Shown here in pieces: positions 26,969 to 35,623 of a stretch of 64,000 bases of DNA; within the stretch, counting starts at the first letter, position 1; the number at the start of each line of letters is the position of its first letter. This DNA comes from Microbacterium sp. LWO14-1.2 (GTDB lineage: Bacteria; Actinomycetota; Actinomycetes; Actinomycetales; Microbacteriaceae). The notes below the pieces were generated by a model. That model ran no database searches and had not been told where the DNA came from. It saw nothing but the letters and a program-made list of their open reading frames with translations. The stretch spans positions 3,596,001 to 3,660,000 of the forward strand of contig NZ_CP151633.1 in assembly GCF_038397715.1 (NCBI RefSeq), in the 5' to 3' direction. Position numbers and translations under genes: made by a program.

Positions 26969-27676
26969 GTGCGTGACTCGACTTCCAGCTCCCTCCCGCA
27001 GGCCGTGATCTCCCGATCGGCGTTGACGGCGGCAGCCTCGGAGGCCGTGTCGCGGGGAGGGCGCGTCGCCGATCTGCGGCGCGATGCCTGGGGTCACGGG
27101 ATCGTCGGGGTCGCCCATGCCGTGGCGGCTGCCGGCGGCGCGGCCATGCTGGTGGATTCCGAGGCGGAGGTGCAGGCCTTGGCTCTCGAGGGCATCGAGG
27201 CTGTCACGTCGGGCGGCGTCGACATCGACGCTGGTCTGCTCTACGGGCTTCCCGACGAGGACGGCGCTCTGCGCACACGGCCCGTGATGCGCTTCGTGGC
27301 GCGCGTGCTCTCGACCAAGCCGCTCAAGGCGGGGGACGCCGTGTCATACGGCTACACCCATCGCGCGGCGTCCGACACCACGGCCGCTCTCGTCGCCGGC
27401 GGATACGCGCAGGGGATCGTGCGAGCGCTCGGGAACGCGGCGCACGTCGAGGTACGCGGCACCATGCGTCCCATCATCGGGCGCGTCGCGATGGACGTCT
27501 GCGTCGTCGACGTGGGGAACACGGACGGGGCCGCGACCGGCGATGAGGTGACCTACTTCGGCGGCTCGGGGCCCGCAGGTCCCAACCTGGCCCGGTGGAG
27601 ATCCGTCACGGGCCTGTCGGCGGGGGAGCTGATCGCGGTCGCCGGTGCGCACGCGGGCCGGAGGTGGGAGGCATGA
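26969..27676 (+). CDS. alanine racemase-like protein A: C-terminal domain intact, PLP-lysine lost
   Basis: The 235-aa product has a complete Ala_racemase_C domain from about residue 105. VSYGYTHRA (Tyr127) aligns with the catalytic Tyr265 motif SYGATY of Geobacillus Alr, and GRVAMDVCVVDVG (Met175-Asp176) matches GRVCMDQ. The N-terminal PLP barrel, normally about 240 residues, is reduced to about 100. Its PLP motif reads LRRDAWGHG where Alr has VKANAYGHG, so the Schiff-base lysine is replaced by Arg37. The C-terminal helix with the RLSPRVPR tail is absent. Alone it should not racemise alanine. It overlaps the next gene by ATGA, and that gene lacks what this one keeps. It could be half of a heterodimer or a regulatory/structural paralogue. 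Confidence 0.85.
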   Translation: MRDSTSSSLPQAVISRSALTAAASEAVSRGGRVADLRRDAWGHGIVGVAHAVAAAGGAAMLVDSEAEVQALALEGIEAVTSGGVDIDAGLLYGLPDEDGALRTRPVMRFVARVLSTKPLKAGDAVSYGYTHRAASDTTAALVAGGYAQGIVRALGNAAHVEVRGTMRPIIGRVAMDVCVVDVGNTDGAATGDEVTYFGGSGPAGPNLARWRSVTGLSAGELIAVAGAHAGRRWEA

Positions 27677-28713
27677 GTCGTCCGGAGCTGCGACTCTCGA
27701 CCGACCGCCTGGCGTGGAACATCGCTGCGGTGCGCGACCGCATCGCCCCGTCCGAGCTCATGATGGTGCTGAAGGACGACGCATACGGGCACGGGCTGAC
27801 CTGGGCCGTGGAGACCGGTCTCGCCGCCGGAGTCGACTGGTACGGCGCGTACGACGTGTGCAGTGGGGTACGGGTGCGGGAGATCCTCGGCAAGCACGGT
27901 CGCATCTTCGCGTGGGTGACGTCGATCGACGACGAGATCGACGAGGCGCTCCGCCACGACATCGACCTCGGTGTCGGTTCGACGGAGTACCTGTCGGCGG
28001 TCATCGCGCGGGCGACAGCGCTCGGCATCCGCGCGCGCATCCACCTGAAGATCGACACCGGACTGCATCGCAACGGCATGCTGCCGGAGGAGTGGGAGCA
28101 GACCATCGCGGACGTCCGCCGCGCGGAGTCCGACGGAGCGGTGGCGCTCGTCGGCATCTGGAGCCACCTCGCGGAGGCCAGCGACGAGGAGGACGACGAC
28201 GCTCGCCGAGAATTCCTGCATGCCGTCGAGATCAGCGGTCGGTCCGGCGAGGTTCCGGACGCGCTGCATCTGACGGCATCGGCCGCTTCCTGGTGGCGGC
28301 CGGAGCTGCGGGGCACGGTGTCGCGCATCGGCGCGTTCTGCTACGGCATCCGCTCCGCCGACGGACCTGACCTCGAGGGCATCGCCCCCATCGCCGAGCT
28401 GGTCGCGACGGTGACGGAGGTGCGCGGTGACGAGGTCACTGTCGCGATCGGGTCCTTCGACGGCATCCCGTCGCTGCTCGCCGGTTCGGCGATCGGCACA
28501 CCCGCCGGGGCGCGCACTCTCGTGCGCGTCGGCGAGACGAGCTCGATCGTCTCGGCCTGGCCCGGCGCGGCCGAGGGCGACCCGGTCTGGATCTTCGGCG
28601 CAGGCGACCATGGGGAGTCGAGTGCGACGACCCTGGCGGAGCGGATCGACACGGTCGGCGAGGAGATCCTCACACGCCTGACCTCTCGCATCCGCCGAGT
28701 CGTCGTGAAGTGA
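27673..28713 (+). CDS. alanine racemase-like protein B: PLP barrel intact, catalytic tyrosine segment deleted
   Basis: This 346-aa fold-type III PLP protein retains the whole N-terminal alanine racemase barrel. VLKDDAYGHG (Lys34) binds PLP, LKIDTGLHRNGM (Arg133) is the substrate-side arginine region, and SRIGAFCYG (Arg218) is the arginine that touches the pyridine nitrogen. In the C-terminal domain the strand LVATVTEV jumps directly to VAIGSFDGIPSLL, leaving out the SYG(A/Y)T segment with the catalytic tyrosine and most of GRVCMDQ. The end (LAERIDTVGEEILTRLTSRI) still aligns with Alr but has Gly-Glu for the Asn-Tyr of TINYE. Translation is coupled to protein A. The pair may act as one enzyme, or this may be an isomerase of changed specificity. 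Confidence 0.87.
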   Translation: MSRPELRLSTDRLAWNIAAVRDRIAPSELMMVLKDDAYGHGLTWAVETGLAAGVDWYGAYDVCSGVRVREILGKHGRIFAWVTSIDDEIDEALRHDIDLGVGSTEYLSAVIARATALGIRARIHLKIDTGLHRNGMLPEEWEQTIADVRRAESDGAVALVGIWSHLAEASDEEDDDARREFLHAVEISGRSGEVPDALHLTASAASWWRPELRGTVSRIGAFCYGIRSADGPDLEGIAPIAELVATVTEVRGDEVTVAIGSFDGIPSLLAGSAIGTPAGARTLVRVGETSSIVSAWPGAAEGDPVWIFGAGDHGESSATTLAERIDTVGEEILTRLTSRIRRVVVK

Positions 28714-28735
28714 AGGGGTGCCGGGGCAGACAGAA

Positions 28736-28759
28736 GGAGCCCGTCACAGGACGGGCTCC
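28736..28759. terminator. terminator between racemase-like genes and DUF7455 gene
   Basis: A perfect 10-bp stem (GGAGCCCGTC and complement) with an ACAG tetraloop lies between convergent genes. Confidence 0.75.
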
Positions 28760-28785
28760 GTGTCGACTCGTGCGGGGTCGGCGGA

Positions 28786-29004
28786 TCAGACGGCGTCGAT
28801 GAGACGCGAGGTCTCGTCGTGCCAGCTGGTGGCGACGCTGCGGAGCTTCTCCTCGTACTTGCGGCCGTGGTGCGCGCAGAAGAGAAGTTCGGAGCCGTTG
28901 ACCTCGGCCGCGATGTAGGCCTGAGCGCCGCAGGAATCGCATCGATCCATGGCGGTCAGGCGGAACTCGACGGCGGAGGTCTCACGTTCGGTCGTTGCGT
29001 TCAT
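28786..29004 (-). CDS. DUF7455 small zinc-finger-like protein
   Basis: This encodes a 72-aa protein with DRCDSCGAQAYI and LFCAHHGRKYEE: two CxxC/CxxH-like clusters that would bind one zinc ion, followed by a helix. The family (DUF7455) is conserved in actinobacteria and is habitually found between sigA and parE, as here. Function unknown; the fold resembles short zinc ribbons of transcription-associated proteins. A start at 29004 fits the CCTAGGAGGCACC ribosome site on the minus strand. It is divergent from parE. Confidence 0.88.
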   Translation of the reverse strand: MNATTERETSAVEFRLTAMDRCDSCGAQAYIAAEVNGSELLFCAHHGRKYEEKLRSVATSWHDETSRLIDAV

Positions 29005-29182
29005 CTTCGGTGCCTCCTAGGTGTCGGGTTCGCTGGTGGGCGTGATCAATACAACCACGCTGCACCTGTATGCATGCCCGGTTGACGGCGTGTTTCGCTC
29101 GGAGCGTACGCGCCGGTCGTGGACTGGACGCGGAGTGGTCGTGTATGGGGAGTGTCGAGCGGCCCGTGTCCGCCCCCGAGAA

Positions 29183-29188
29183 TAGAAT
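29183..29188 (+). promoter_or_regulatory. -10 box of parE
   Basis: TAGAAT ends 8 nt before GTG 29197, a spacing consistent with a leaderless or nearly leaderless mRNA. The rest of the 192-bp divergent gap shows no clear motif. Confidence 0.55.
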
Positions 29189-29196
29189 CGGAGATT

Positions 29197-31314
29197 GTGA
29201 CCGCCGAGTATTCCGCCCATCATCTCCAGGTGCTCGAAGGCCTCGAGGCCGTCCGCAAGCGCCCTGGCATGTACATCGGGTCGAACGGCTCCCCGGGTCT
29301 CATGCACTGTCTGTGGGAGATCATCGACAACGCCGTCGACGAGGCCGTCGCCGGGAACGGGTCCAAGATCGACCTGATCCTCCATGACGACGGCAGCGTC
29401 GAGGTTCACGACCGGGGCCGCGGCATCCCCGTCGACGTCGAGCCCCGCACCGGACTGACCGGCGTCGAGGTCGTCTACACGAAGCTGCACGCGGGCGGGA
29501 AGTTCGGCGGCGGCTCGTACGCGGCATCCGGCGGTCTGCACGGTGTCGGCGCATCCGTCGTGAACGCGCTCTCGGAGCGTCTCGACGTCGAGGTCGACCG
29601 AGGCGGCAAGACGTATGCGATGTCGTTCCACCGCGGCGAGCCAGGCATCTTCGCCGACAAGGGGGAGAAGCGCCCCGACGCCCCCTTCACCCCGTTCGAG
29701 CAGAAGAGCGAGCTGCGGGTCATCGGGAAGGTCCCGCGCGGCGTCACCGGAACGCGTGTGCGCTACTGGGCCGACCGGCAGATCTTCACGAAGGATGCGG
29801 CGTTCCAGCTGGGCGAGCTCGAGACGCGTGCCCGCCAGACGGCGTTCCTCGTGCCCGGCCTCGAGATCGTCGTGCGCGACGGCCGTGCCGCCGGTACTCC
29901 CGTCGAGGGAGAGAGCGCCCCCGAGGCGACCGTGAACGAGACGTCGTACCTGTACGAGGGAGGCATCTCGGAGTTCGTCGAGTACCTCGCGACCGATGCG
30001 CCGGTCACCGACACCTGGCGCATCCAGGGCGAGGGCACGTTCACCGAGACCGTGCCCGTGCTGCAGGCCGACGGGCACATGGTCGCGACCGAGGTCGAGC
30101 GCGTGTGCGCGGTCGACATCGCGATGCGCTGGGGCACCGGCTATGACACGATCACCCGCTCCTTCGTCAACATCATCTCCACGCCCAAGGGCGGCACGCA
30201 CCAGCAGGGTTTCGAGCAGGAGCTGCTCAAGGCGCTGCGCGCTCAGGTCGAGCAGAACGCGCGTCGGCTCAAGGTGGGCAGCAACGACAAGCTGGAGAAG
30301 GACGACGTGCTCGCCGGACTCACCGCGGTGCTCACCGTGAACGTCCCCGAGCCGCAGTTCGAAGGACAGACCAAAGAGGTGCTCGGCACGCCGGCGGTCC
30401 GTCAGATCGTGGCACAGGTGATCCGCAAGGACCTCGCGGCACGCTTCTCGTCGACCAAGCGCGACGACAAGAGCCAGGCCACGCAGTTGCTCGACAAGAT
30501 CGTCGCGGAGATGAAGGCGCGCGTCTCGGCCCGTGCTCACAAGGAGACGCAGCGACGCAAGAACGCCCTCGAGTCCTCGACCCTGCCGACCAAACTCGTC
30601 GACTGCCGCACGAACGACGTGGAGCGCAGCGAGCTGTTCATCGTCGAAGGCGACTCGGCTCTCGGAACCGCGAAGAACGCGCGGAACAGCGAGTTCCAGG
30701 CGCTGCTGCCGATCCGCGGAAAGATCCTCAACGTGCAGAAGGCATCGGTGGGCGACATGCTGTCGAACACCGAGTGCGCGTCGATCATCCAGGTCATCGG
30801 CGCCGGATCGGGCCGGAGCTTCGACATCGACGCCGCGCGCTACGGCAAGATCATCCTGATGAGCGACGCCGACGTCGACGGCGCGCACATCCGCACCCTG
30901 CTCCTGACGCTGTTCTACCGCTACATGCGACCGCTCATCGAGCACGGCCGCGTCTTCGCGGCGGTGCCGCCGCTGCACCGCGTGATCGTCATCAATCCCG
31001 GCTCGAAGCCGAACGAGACGATCTACACCTACAGCGAGCAGGAGATGCACGCGCTCCTCGCCAAGCTCCGCAAGGCGGGCAAGCGGTGGCACGAACCGAT
31101 CCAGCGCTACAAGGGCCTCGGCGAGATGGATGCCGAGCAGCTGGCGTCGACGACCATGGATCGCGGCGGACGGCTGTTGCGCCGGGTGCGCATGGAGGAT
31201 GCCGAGGCCGCCGGACGCGTGTTCGAGCTGCTAATGGGCAACGAGGTCGCACCACGGCGCGAGTTCATCATCGACTCGTCGGATCGGCTGTCTCGCGAGT
31301 CGATCGACGCCTGA
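29197..31314 (+). CDS. parE: DNA topoisomerase IV subunit B
   Basis: This is the ATPase subunit of a type IIA topoisomerase that decatenates chromosomes. The 705-aa product carries the GHKL ATPase residues (EIIDNAVDEA, DRGRGIPVD, GGLHGVGASVVNALS). A transducer region and the TOPRIM domain follow, with IVEGDSALGTAKNARN and ILMSDADVDGAHIRTL. The C terminus ends soon after the QRYKGLGEMDAEQL motif, as in ParE and GyrB. I call it ParE because parC is encoded at 36603-39044 and the dnaA-gyrB context is absent. GTG 29197 gives the normal N terminus and fits the -10 box. The last 47 bp overlap the convergent glycosyltransferase gene. Confidence 0.93.
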   Translation: MTAEYSAHHLQVLEGLEAVRKRPGMYIGSNGSPGLMHCLWEIIDNAVDEAVAGNGSKIDLILHDDGSVEVHDRGRGIPVDVEPRTGLTGVEVVYTKLHAGGKFGGGSYAASGGLHGVGASVVNALSERLDVEVDRGGKTYAMSFHRGEPGIFADKGEKRPDAPFTPFEQKSELRVIGKVPRGVTGTRVRYWADRQIFTKDAAFQLGELETRARQTAFLVPGLEIVVRDGRAAGTPVEGESAPEATVNETSYLYEGGISEFVEYLATDAPVTDTWRIQGEGTFTETVPVLQADGHMVATEVERVCAVDIAMRWGTGYDTITRSFVNIISTPKGGTHQQGFEQELLKALRAQVEQNARRLKVGSNDKLEKDDVLAGLTAVLTVNVPEPQFEGQTKEVLGTPAVRQIVAQVIRKDLAARFSSTKRDDKSQATQLLDKIVAEMKARVSARAHKETQRRKNALESSTLPTKLVDCRTNDVERSELFIVEGDSALGTAKNARNSEFQALLPIRGKILNVQKASVGDMLSNTECASIIQVIGAGSGRSFDIDAARYGKIILMSDADVDGAHIRTLLLTLFYRYMRPLIEHGRVFAAVPPLHRVIVINPGSKPNETIYTYSEQEMHALLAKLRKAGKRWHEPIQRYKGLGEMDAEQLASTTMDRGGRLLRRVRMEDAEAAGRVFELLMGNEVAPRREFIIDSSDRLSRESIDA

Positions 31315-32515
31315 TCGCGGACCGGTAGACCTCGACCAGCGCGTCGCGGTGCGTGGTCTGCGCCACGCTCTCGCGCTGCGCGACGGCTGCGCGGCTCAGC
31401 GCGGTGATCCGAGTCGGATCGTCGCGAAGCGCCGAGAGCGCGGCGCTCAGTCCCGCGGCATCCGGTGTCTCGGTGACGATTCCCGCGCCCGCCGGAAACG
31501 TCTCGACGAGGTCGGGGTCGGTGACGATGACGGGGAGACCGGATGCGACGGCTTCGAGGATCACCATCGGCTGATTGTCGAAGTCGAGCGAGCTGGAGAC
31601 CAGCACGTGCGCATCGCGCATGGCTTCCAGGACCAGGGACTGGGGCGCGGCGCCGTGAACCGTCAGACGGTCGTCGTCGAGGCGGGCGGCTGAGCGCGCC
31701 ACCGACGCTCGGGCGATTCCGTCGCCGAACATGTGCGCCACGATGCCTGGCGTCGTCCGGACGGCCTCGACGAACACGTCCGGACGCTTCTCCGGCGACA
31801 GACGACCGCACCACATCACCCGCAGAGGCCCGTCGGCAGCGGGCTCGCGGACGGCGGGCGCGCCGACGGCATCCAGAACCGTGTCCTCGAGCCCGTTGGA
31901 GAGTACGGTCAGCGGCGTGCTGACGCCCTGCGCGACGAGCTTCTCGGCGAAGTGCGCGGACGGGACGATGACGTGGTCGGCGTGATTGGCCTGACTCGCC
32001 ATCAGACGCCACATGCGCCTGGCCTGGCGTGTGCGGGCGTACGGTGCTCCCGCATCGATCGCCGCGCGGTCGTGCGGCATCCGGCGGCGATGCAGGGCCG
32101 CGAGCAGCGCGGTCGTGACAGACGGCAGGGGCAGCACGGAGCGCGTGTACACGTCGATGCGACCGTGCATCGTCTGCACGACGGGGACGCCGAGATCCTG
32201 CGCCGCCTCGAACCCCGCCAGCGCGGCGAACATCTCGGTGTGCACGTGGACCACGTCCACGCGGAGGTCGCGCAGAGCGTCGCGCACGGCGGTCGCCGCC
32301 GCGGTGGGCGGCCATGTGAACGGGTATCCGTCCGGTGCGAATCCGCGAGCCGTCGGAAGCCGGATGATCCGGGGGTCCGTGCTCGCGGCCGCCAGGGGCG
32401 CGAGCACGAAGACCTCGTGGCCCGCCTGCTCCAGAGCCTCACGATGGGCCTTGATGACGGTCTGCACGCCGCCGAGTGTCGGCAGGTAGTAGTCGGTCAC
32501 CATGGCGATGCGCAC
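31268..32515 (-). CDS. family 4-type glycosyltransferase
   Basis: This 415-aa GT-B fold glycosyltransferase has the N-terminal acceptor domain RIAMVTDYYLPTLGGVQTV and VDVVHVHTEMFAAL. Its C-terminal nucleotide-sugar domain contains VMWCGRLSPEKRPDVFVEA and the E-x7-E type segment MVILEAVASGLPVIVTDPD. Close relatives include PimB/MgtA-like transferases that glycosylate lipids. It starts with GTG 32515 and a -10 box 6 nt upstream. Only 32 bp separate it from the divergent dehydrogenase gene of the KAS III cassette, so the two transcripts may be co-regulated and the enzyme may glycosylate the cassette's lipid product. Its 3' end overlaps parE by 47 bp. Donor and acceptor are unknown. Confidence 0.88.
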   Translation of the reverse strand: MRIAMVTDYYLPTLGGVQTVIKAHREALEQAGHEVFVLAPLAAASTDPRIIRLPTARGFAPDGYPFTWPPTAAATAVRDALRDLRVDVVHVHTEMFAALAGFEAAQDLGVPVVQTMHGRIDVYTRSVLPLPSVTTALLAALHRRRMPHDRAAIDAGAPYARTRQARRMWRLMASQANHADHVIVPSAHFAEKLVAQGVSTPLTVLSNGLEDTVLDAVGAPAVREPAADGPLRVMWCGRLSPEKRPDVFVEAVRTTPGIVAHMFGDGIARASVARSAARLDDDRLTVHGAAPQSLVLEAMRDAHVLVSSSLDFDNQPMVILEAVASGLPVIVTDPDLVETFPAGAGIVTETPDAAGLSAALSALRDDPTRITALSRAAVAQRESVAQTTHRDALVEVYRSAIRRRSTRETADPTSR

Positions 32516-32547
32516 TCGACCACAATAGGGCCGCTAGGGTGAGGGTC
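32516..32547. promoter_or_regulatory. compact divergent leaderless promoters
   Basis: Within 32 bp, TATTGT on the minus strand (32527-32522) lies 6 nt before the glycosyltransferase GTG. TAGGGT on the plus strand (32535-32540) lies 7 nt before the dehydrogenase ATG. The polymerase footprints must overlap, so the two genes cannot fire simultaneously. Confidence 0.6.
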
Positions 32548-33537
32548 ATGTCCGGAGCCCGTGTGCTGGTGACGGGGGCGACGGGGTTCCTCGGCGGCCA
32601 CGTCGTGCGCGATCTGCAGGATCACGGGTTCGAGGTGTTCGCCGCCGGACGGAACACGGCGCGGCTCGGCGAACTCGTCGATGACCGCCATCGCGTGCCG
32701 GGAGATCTCGCTTCGCTGAGATCGCGGGAACTGCCGGTGGATGCCGTCATCCACTGTGCTGCGCTGTCGACGCCGTGGGGGCGGTGGGCGGACTTCCGCG
32801 AGGCGAACGTCGTCGGCACCGCGCACGTGGCGGATTTCGCCCGGCGCAACGGGGTACGACGGGTCGTTCACGTATCGTCGCCGAGCGTCTACGCCGCCGC
32901 GCGTGACCGGGTGGGCATCGTCGAGGACGACGTCGCCACGGGAAACCGTCTGAACGGCTACATCCGCTCGAAGATCGCCGCCGAGGGACTGCTGCAGGAG
33001 GCGCGGCGTCGTGGCGCGCTGCCCGAGCTCGTGATCGTGCGTCCGCGAGGACTCATCGGCGTCGGCGACCCCAGCCTGGTCCCTCGACTGCTCGACGTGC
33101 ACGCCCGGATCGGGGTGCCGCTCTTCGGCGGAGGAGCGAACCTCATCGACATCACCGCCGTGCAGAACGTCGCGGCGGCGCTTCGGCTGGCCCTGGCCGC
33201 GGGCGATGCGGCCGGAGGCGTCTACAACATCACGAACGGGGAGCCCCGGCCGTTCCGAGATCTCCTCGAACGACTGCTCACGCTCATGGGGGAGCAGCCC
33301 CGGTTCCGCTCCGCGAACCGACGGGTCGCCTGGGCGGCGGCCGCCTCCCTCGAAGCCCTCTGCCGCGCGCTCCCCGGAAGCCCGGAGCCGCCACTGACCC
33401 GGTACACGCTGAGCACGATCGCCTACACGCAGACGCTCGACATCTCCCGTGCCGTGCGGGATCTCGGCTACGCACCGACCGTCACGCTGGACGATGCCCT
33501 CGCGGCGGTCGCCGCCGACCTGCGGGGTCACGGATGA
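32548..33537 (+). CDS. NAD(P)-dependent epimerase/dehydratase-type SDR, OleD-like
   Basis: This 329-aa extended short-chain dehydrogenase has the nucleotide motif VTGATGFLGG (Gly10, Gly13, Gly16), a VIHCAAL strand end, EANVVGT, HVSSPSVY and the catalytic Tyr137-x3-Lys141 in NGYIRSK. The pattern is closest to the 3-beta-HSD/NSDHL-like branch that includes OleD, the 2-alkyl-3-ketoalkanoate reductase of long-chain olefin synthesis. It heads a coupled four-gene operon that ends with a KAS III-like enzyme, so reducing a 3-keto intermediate made by that enzyme is the natural hypothesis. Cofactor preference cannot be read with confidence. The ATGA overlap at 33534 couples it to the next gene. Confidence 0.85.
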   Translation: MSGARVLVTGATGFLGGHVVRDLQDHGFEVFAAGRNTARLGELVDDRHRVPGDLASLRSRELPVDAVIHCAALSTPWGRWADFREANVVGTAHVADFARRNGVRRVVHVSSPSVYAAARDRVGIVEDDVATGNRLNGYIRSKIAAEGLLQEARRRGALPELVIVRPRGLIGVGDPSLVPRLLDVHARIGVPLFGGGANLIDITAVQNVAAALRLALAAGDAAGGVYNITNGEPRPFRDLLERLLTLMGEQPRFRSANRRVAWAAAASLEALCRALPGSPEPPLTRYTLSTIAYTQTLDISRAVRDLGYAPTVTLDDALAAVAADLRGHG

Positions 33538-34331
33538 ACCGCCGTCTGCGGCACTACGCCTGCGGCAGCACGTCGCATGACCTGGCGTCGATGTTCCATG
33601 GCGCACCCCGTGAGCGGCGTCGATTCCCGTCCGGGGTCTTCCTCTACGACGGCGCGGACGGCCGACGCGTCCTGTTCGACACGGGCTACGCCACCGGGGA
33701 ATGGCGGACCGGCTGGCGTGGCGCCGTGTATCGGAGGCTCCTGCCGCCGCACGTCGACGACGAGGACGATGTGGCTTCCCGGTTGCGTCAGGACGGTGTC
33801 GACCCGGCATCGGTGACGCACGTCGTTCTGTCCCATCTGCATCCCGACCACGTGGGCGGCGTCCGCCGATTCCCCGGTGCGACGTTCGTCCTGAGCGAGG
33901 GGCTGCAGCGCACGCTCGCCGCTCCGACACTGCGCAGCGGCATCCTGACCGGTCTGCTGCCCGAGTGGTTCGGCGACACCGCCATGCGTGTTCTCCGCGA
34001 CGAGGAGTTCTCGCTCCGGACCGTCCGCGGTGTCGAGGTCGCAGCGGTCGATCTGTTCGGTGACGGCGGCTATCTCATCGTCGATCTCCCCGGCCACGCC
34101 GACGGGCACCTGGGAGCGCTCGTCGATGACAGGGTGCTGCTCGCGGGGGACGCCGCGTGGGGGAGCGACCTGCTCGAGGAGGTGCAGCGTCTGCGCGCGG
34201 TGCCGCGGGCGGTGCAGTTCGACGCCGACGCGTATCTCCGCACGGCGCACACCGTCTCCCTCCTCGCCGATGCCGGCGTCCGTGTCGTGTGCAGTCATGA
34301 TCCCGTCCGCGAGAGAGACCTGCTGAGCTGA
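33534..34331 (+). CDS. metallo-beta-lactamase-fold hydrolase
   Basis: This 265-aa MBL-fold protein has the dinuclear metal motif SHLHPDHVGG (residues 100-109). Further ligands are probably in DLPGHADGHLGAL and LLAGDAAWG, with a closing CSHDP. It is in the group of stand-alone hydrolases that includes lactonases and thioesterase-like enzymes. The FDTGYATG strand precedes the motif as usual. No signal peptide is seen. In the cassette it stands where Ole clusters carry the alpha/beta hydrolase-fold OleB, so it might open a lactone or release an acyl product. That is inference from position only. It joins the next gene through TGATG. Confidence 0.88.
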   Translation: MNRRLRHYACGSTSHDLASMFHGAPRERRRFPSGVFLYDGADGRRVLFDTGYATGEWRTGWRGAVYRRLLPPHVDDEDDVASRLRQDGVDPASVTHVVLSHLHPDHVGGVRRFPGATFVLSEGLQRTLAAPTLRSGILTGLLPEWFGDTAMRVLRDEEFSLRTVRGVEVAAVDLFGDGGYLIVDLPGHADGHLGALVDDRVLLAGDAAWGSDLLEEVQRLRAVPRAVQFDADAYLRTAHTVSLLADAGVRVVCSHDPVRERDLLS

Positions 34332-35623
34332 TGTCGACCCTCCGCATCCTGAGAGAGTTCGCTGCCGTGCGCTGGTTCAGACCGCTGCGCTCGCGTCGGG
34401 CGGTCGCGCGCCGTCAGCGTCGTCTGCTGCGGCGACACGTCCGGTTCCTCCGACGGCGGTCGCCGTACTTCCGAGAACTGCTCGCCGACGCCGAGTTCGA
34501 CCGGCTCCCGCTGATGGACAAGCGCATCATGATGGCGCAGTTCGATCGCATGAACACCGTCGGAGCGAACAAGGAGCAGGCGCTGGAGCTCGCGATCGCG
34601 AACGAGCGCTCGCGAGACTTCGACGCCGATCTGGGGGCCAACTCGGTCGGACTCTCCAGCGGCACGAGCGGTCATCGCGGACTCTTCGTGGTGAGCCCCG
34701 CAGAACGTGACGCCTGGGTGGGCACCGTGCTCGCTCGCACGCTGCCCCGGGGCGACCTGCTCGGGCATCGCATCGCGCTCTTCCTCCGCGCGGACAACTC
34801 CCTGTACGAATCCGTGGGATCGCGCGCTGTCTCCTTCCGCTACTTCGACGTCTACGCGGACATGTCCGAGAACGTCGCGCGGCTGCAGGAGTACCGACCG
34901 ACCATCCTCGTCGCGCCGCCCTCCGTGCTGCGCGTGATCGCGAAGGCAGCGGAAACAGGGGACTTCGACGTCGTACCGAAGAAGGTCTACGCGGTCGCGG
35001 AGGTGCTCGAGCTCGCCGACGCCGACCGGATCCGTGCGGCTCTCGGGCAGCCGCTCCTGCATCAGCTCTATCAGTGCACCGAGGGGTTCCTCGCCCACAC
35101 CTGCGAACGCGGTGTCATCCATCTGAACGAGGACTCGGTGCTGTTCGAGCGGGAGGCACTGGATGCGGAGCGCTTCGTCCCGATCGTGACCGATCTGCGT
35201 CGTCGCGCGCAGCCGATCGTGCGCTACCGCCTCGGCGATGTGCTGCGAGCGAAGAGCGAACCGTGCGCGTGCGGCAGCGCCCTCGCGGCCATCGACCGCA
35301 TCGAGGGTCGCGAGGGCGACACCCTTCTCTTCCGAGGCTCGGACGGACGCCCGGTGCCCGTGTTCGCCGACGTCGTGGCCAGGGCGCTGCTCTTCGCGGA
35401 CGGATTCGACGAGTACCGGGTCGTGCAGACCGCCGCTTCGCGCCTCGAGATCGCGCTCGACGTGGTGGATGATCGATCGCGCCGCAGCGTCGGCGCGGAG
35501 GTCGCCGGACTGGCGGACCGGCTGGGCTGTGAACGACCGGAAGTCGTGTTCGTACCGTATACGCACGACGCGTCGGTGAAGCTGCGCCGAGTGGTGCGCG
35601 ACTGGGGGGAAGGAAGACCATGA
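34331..35623 (+). CDS. F390 synthetase-related adenylate-forming enzyme
   Basis: This 430-aa protein belongs to the phenylacetate-CoA ligase/F390-synthetase-like branch of the AMP-forming superfamily. The phosphate loop is SSGTSGHRG (residues 109-117). LYQCTEGFLAHTC supplies the aromatic-Thr-Glu motif and VRYRLGDVLR the ribose-binding Asp. A four-Cys-poor segment CACGS sits where relatives have a zinc knuckle. The start is unusually rich in Arg and may bind a membrane or partner. A family of this type is known in databases as an 'F390 synthetase-related hypothetical' and has no assigned substrate that I know. Here it may activate a fatty or 3-hydroxy acid, in the position of OleC. Overlaps at both ends couple it to its neighbours. 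Confidence 0.85.
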   Translation: MSTLRILREFAAVRWFRPLRSRRAVARRQRRLLRRHVRFLRRRSPYFRELLADAEFDRLPLMDKRIMMAQFDRMNTVGANKEQALELAIANERSRDFDADLGANSVGLSSGTSGHRGLFVVSPAERDAWVGTVLARTLPRGDLLGHRIALFLRADNSLYESVGSRAVSFRYFDVYADMSENVARLQEYRPTILVAPPSVLRVIAKAAETGDFDVVPKKVYAVAEVLELADADRIRAALGQPLLHQLYQCTEGFLAHTCERGVIHLNEDSVLFEREALDAERFVPIVTDLRRRAQPIVRYRLGDVLRAKSEPCACGSALAAIDRIEGREGDTLLFRGSDGRPVPVFADVVARALLFADGFDEYRVVQTAASRLEIALDVVDDRSRRSVGAEVAGLADRLGCERPEVVFVPYTHDASVKLRRVVRDWGEGRP

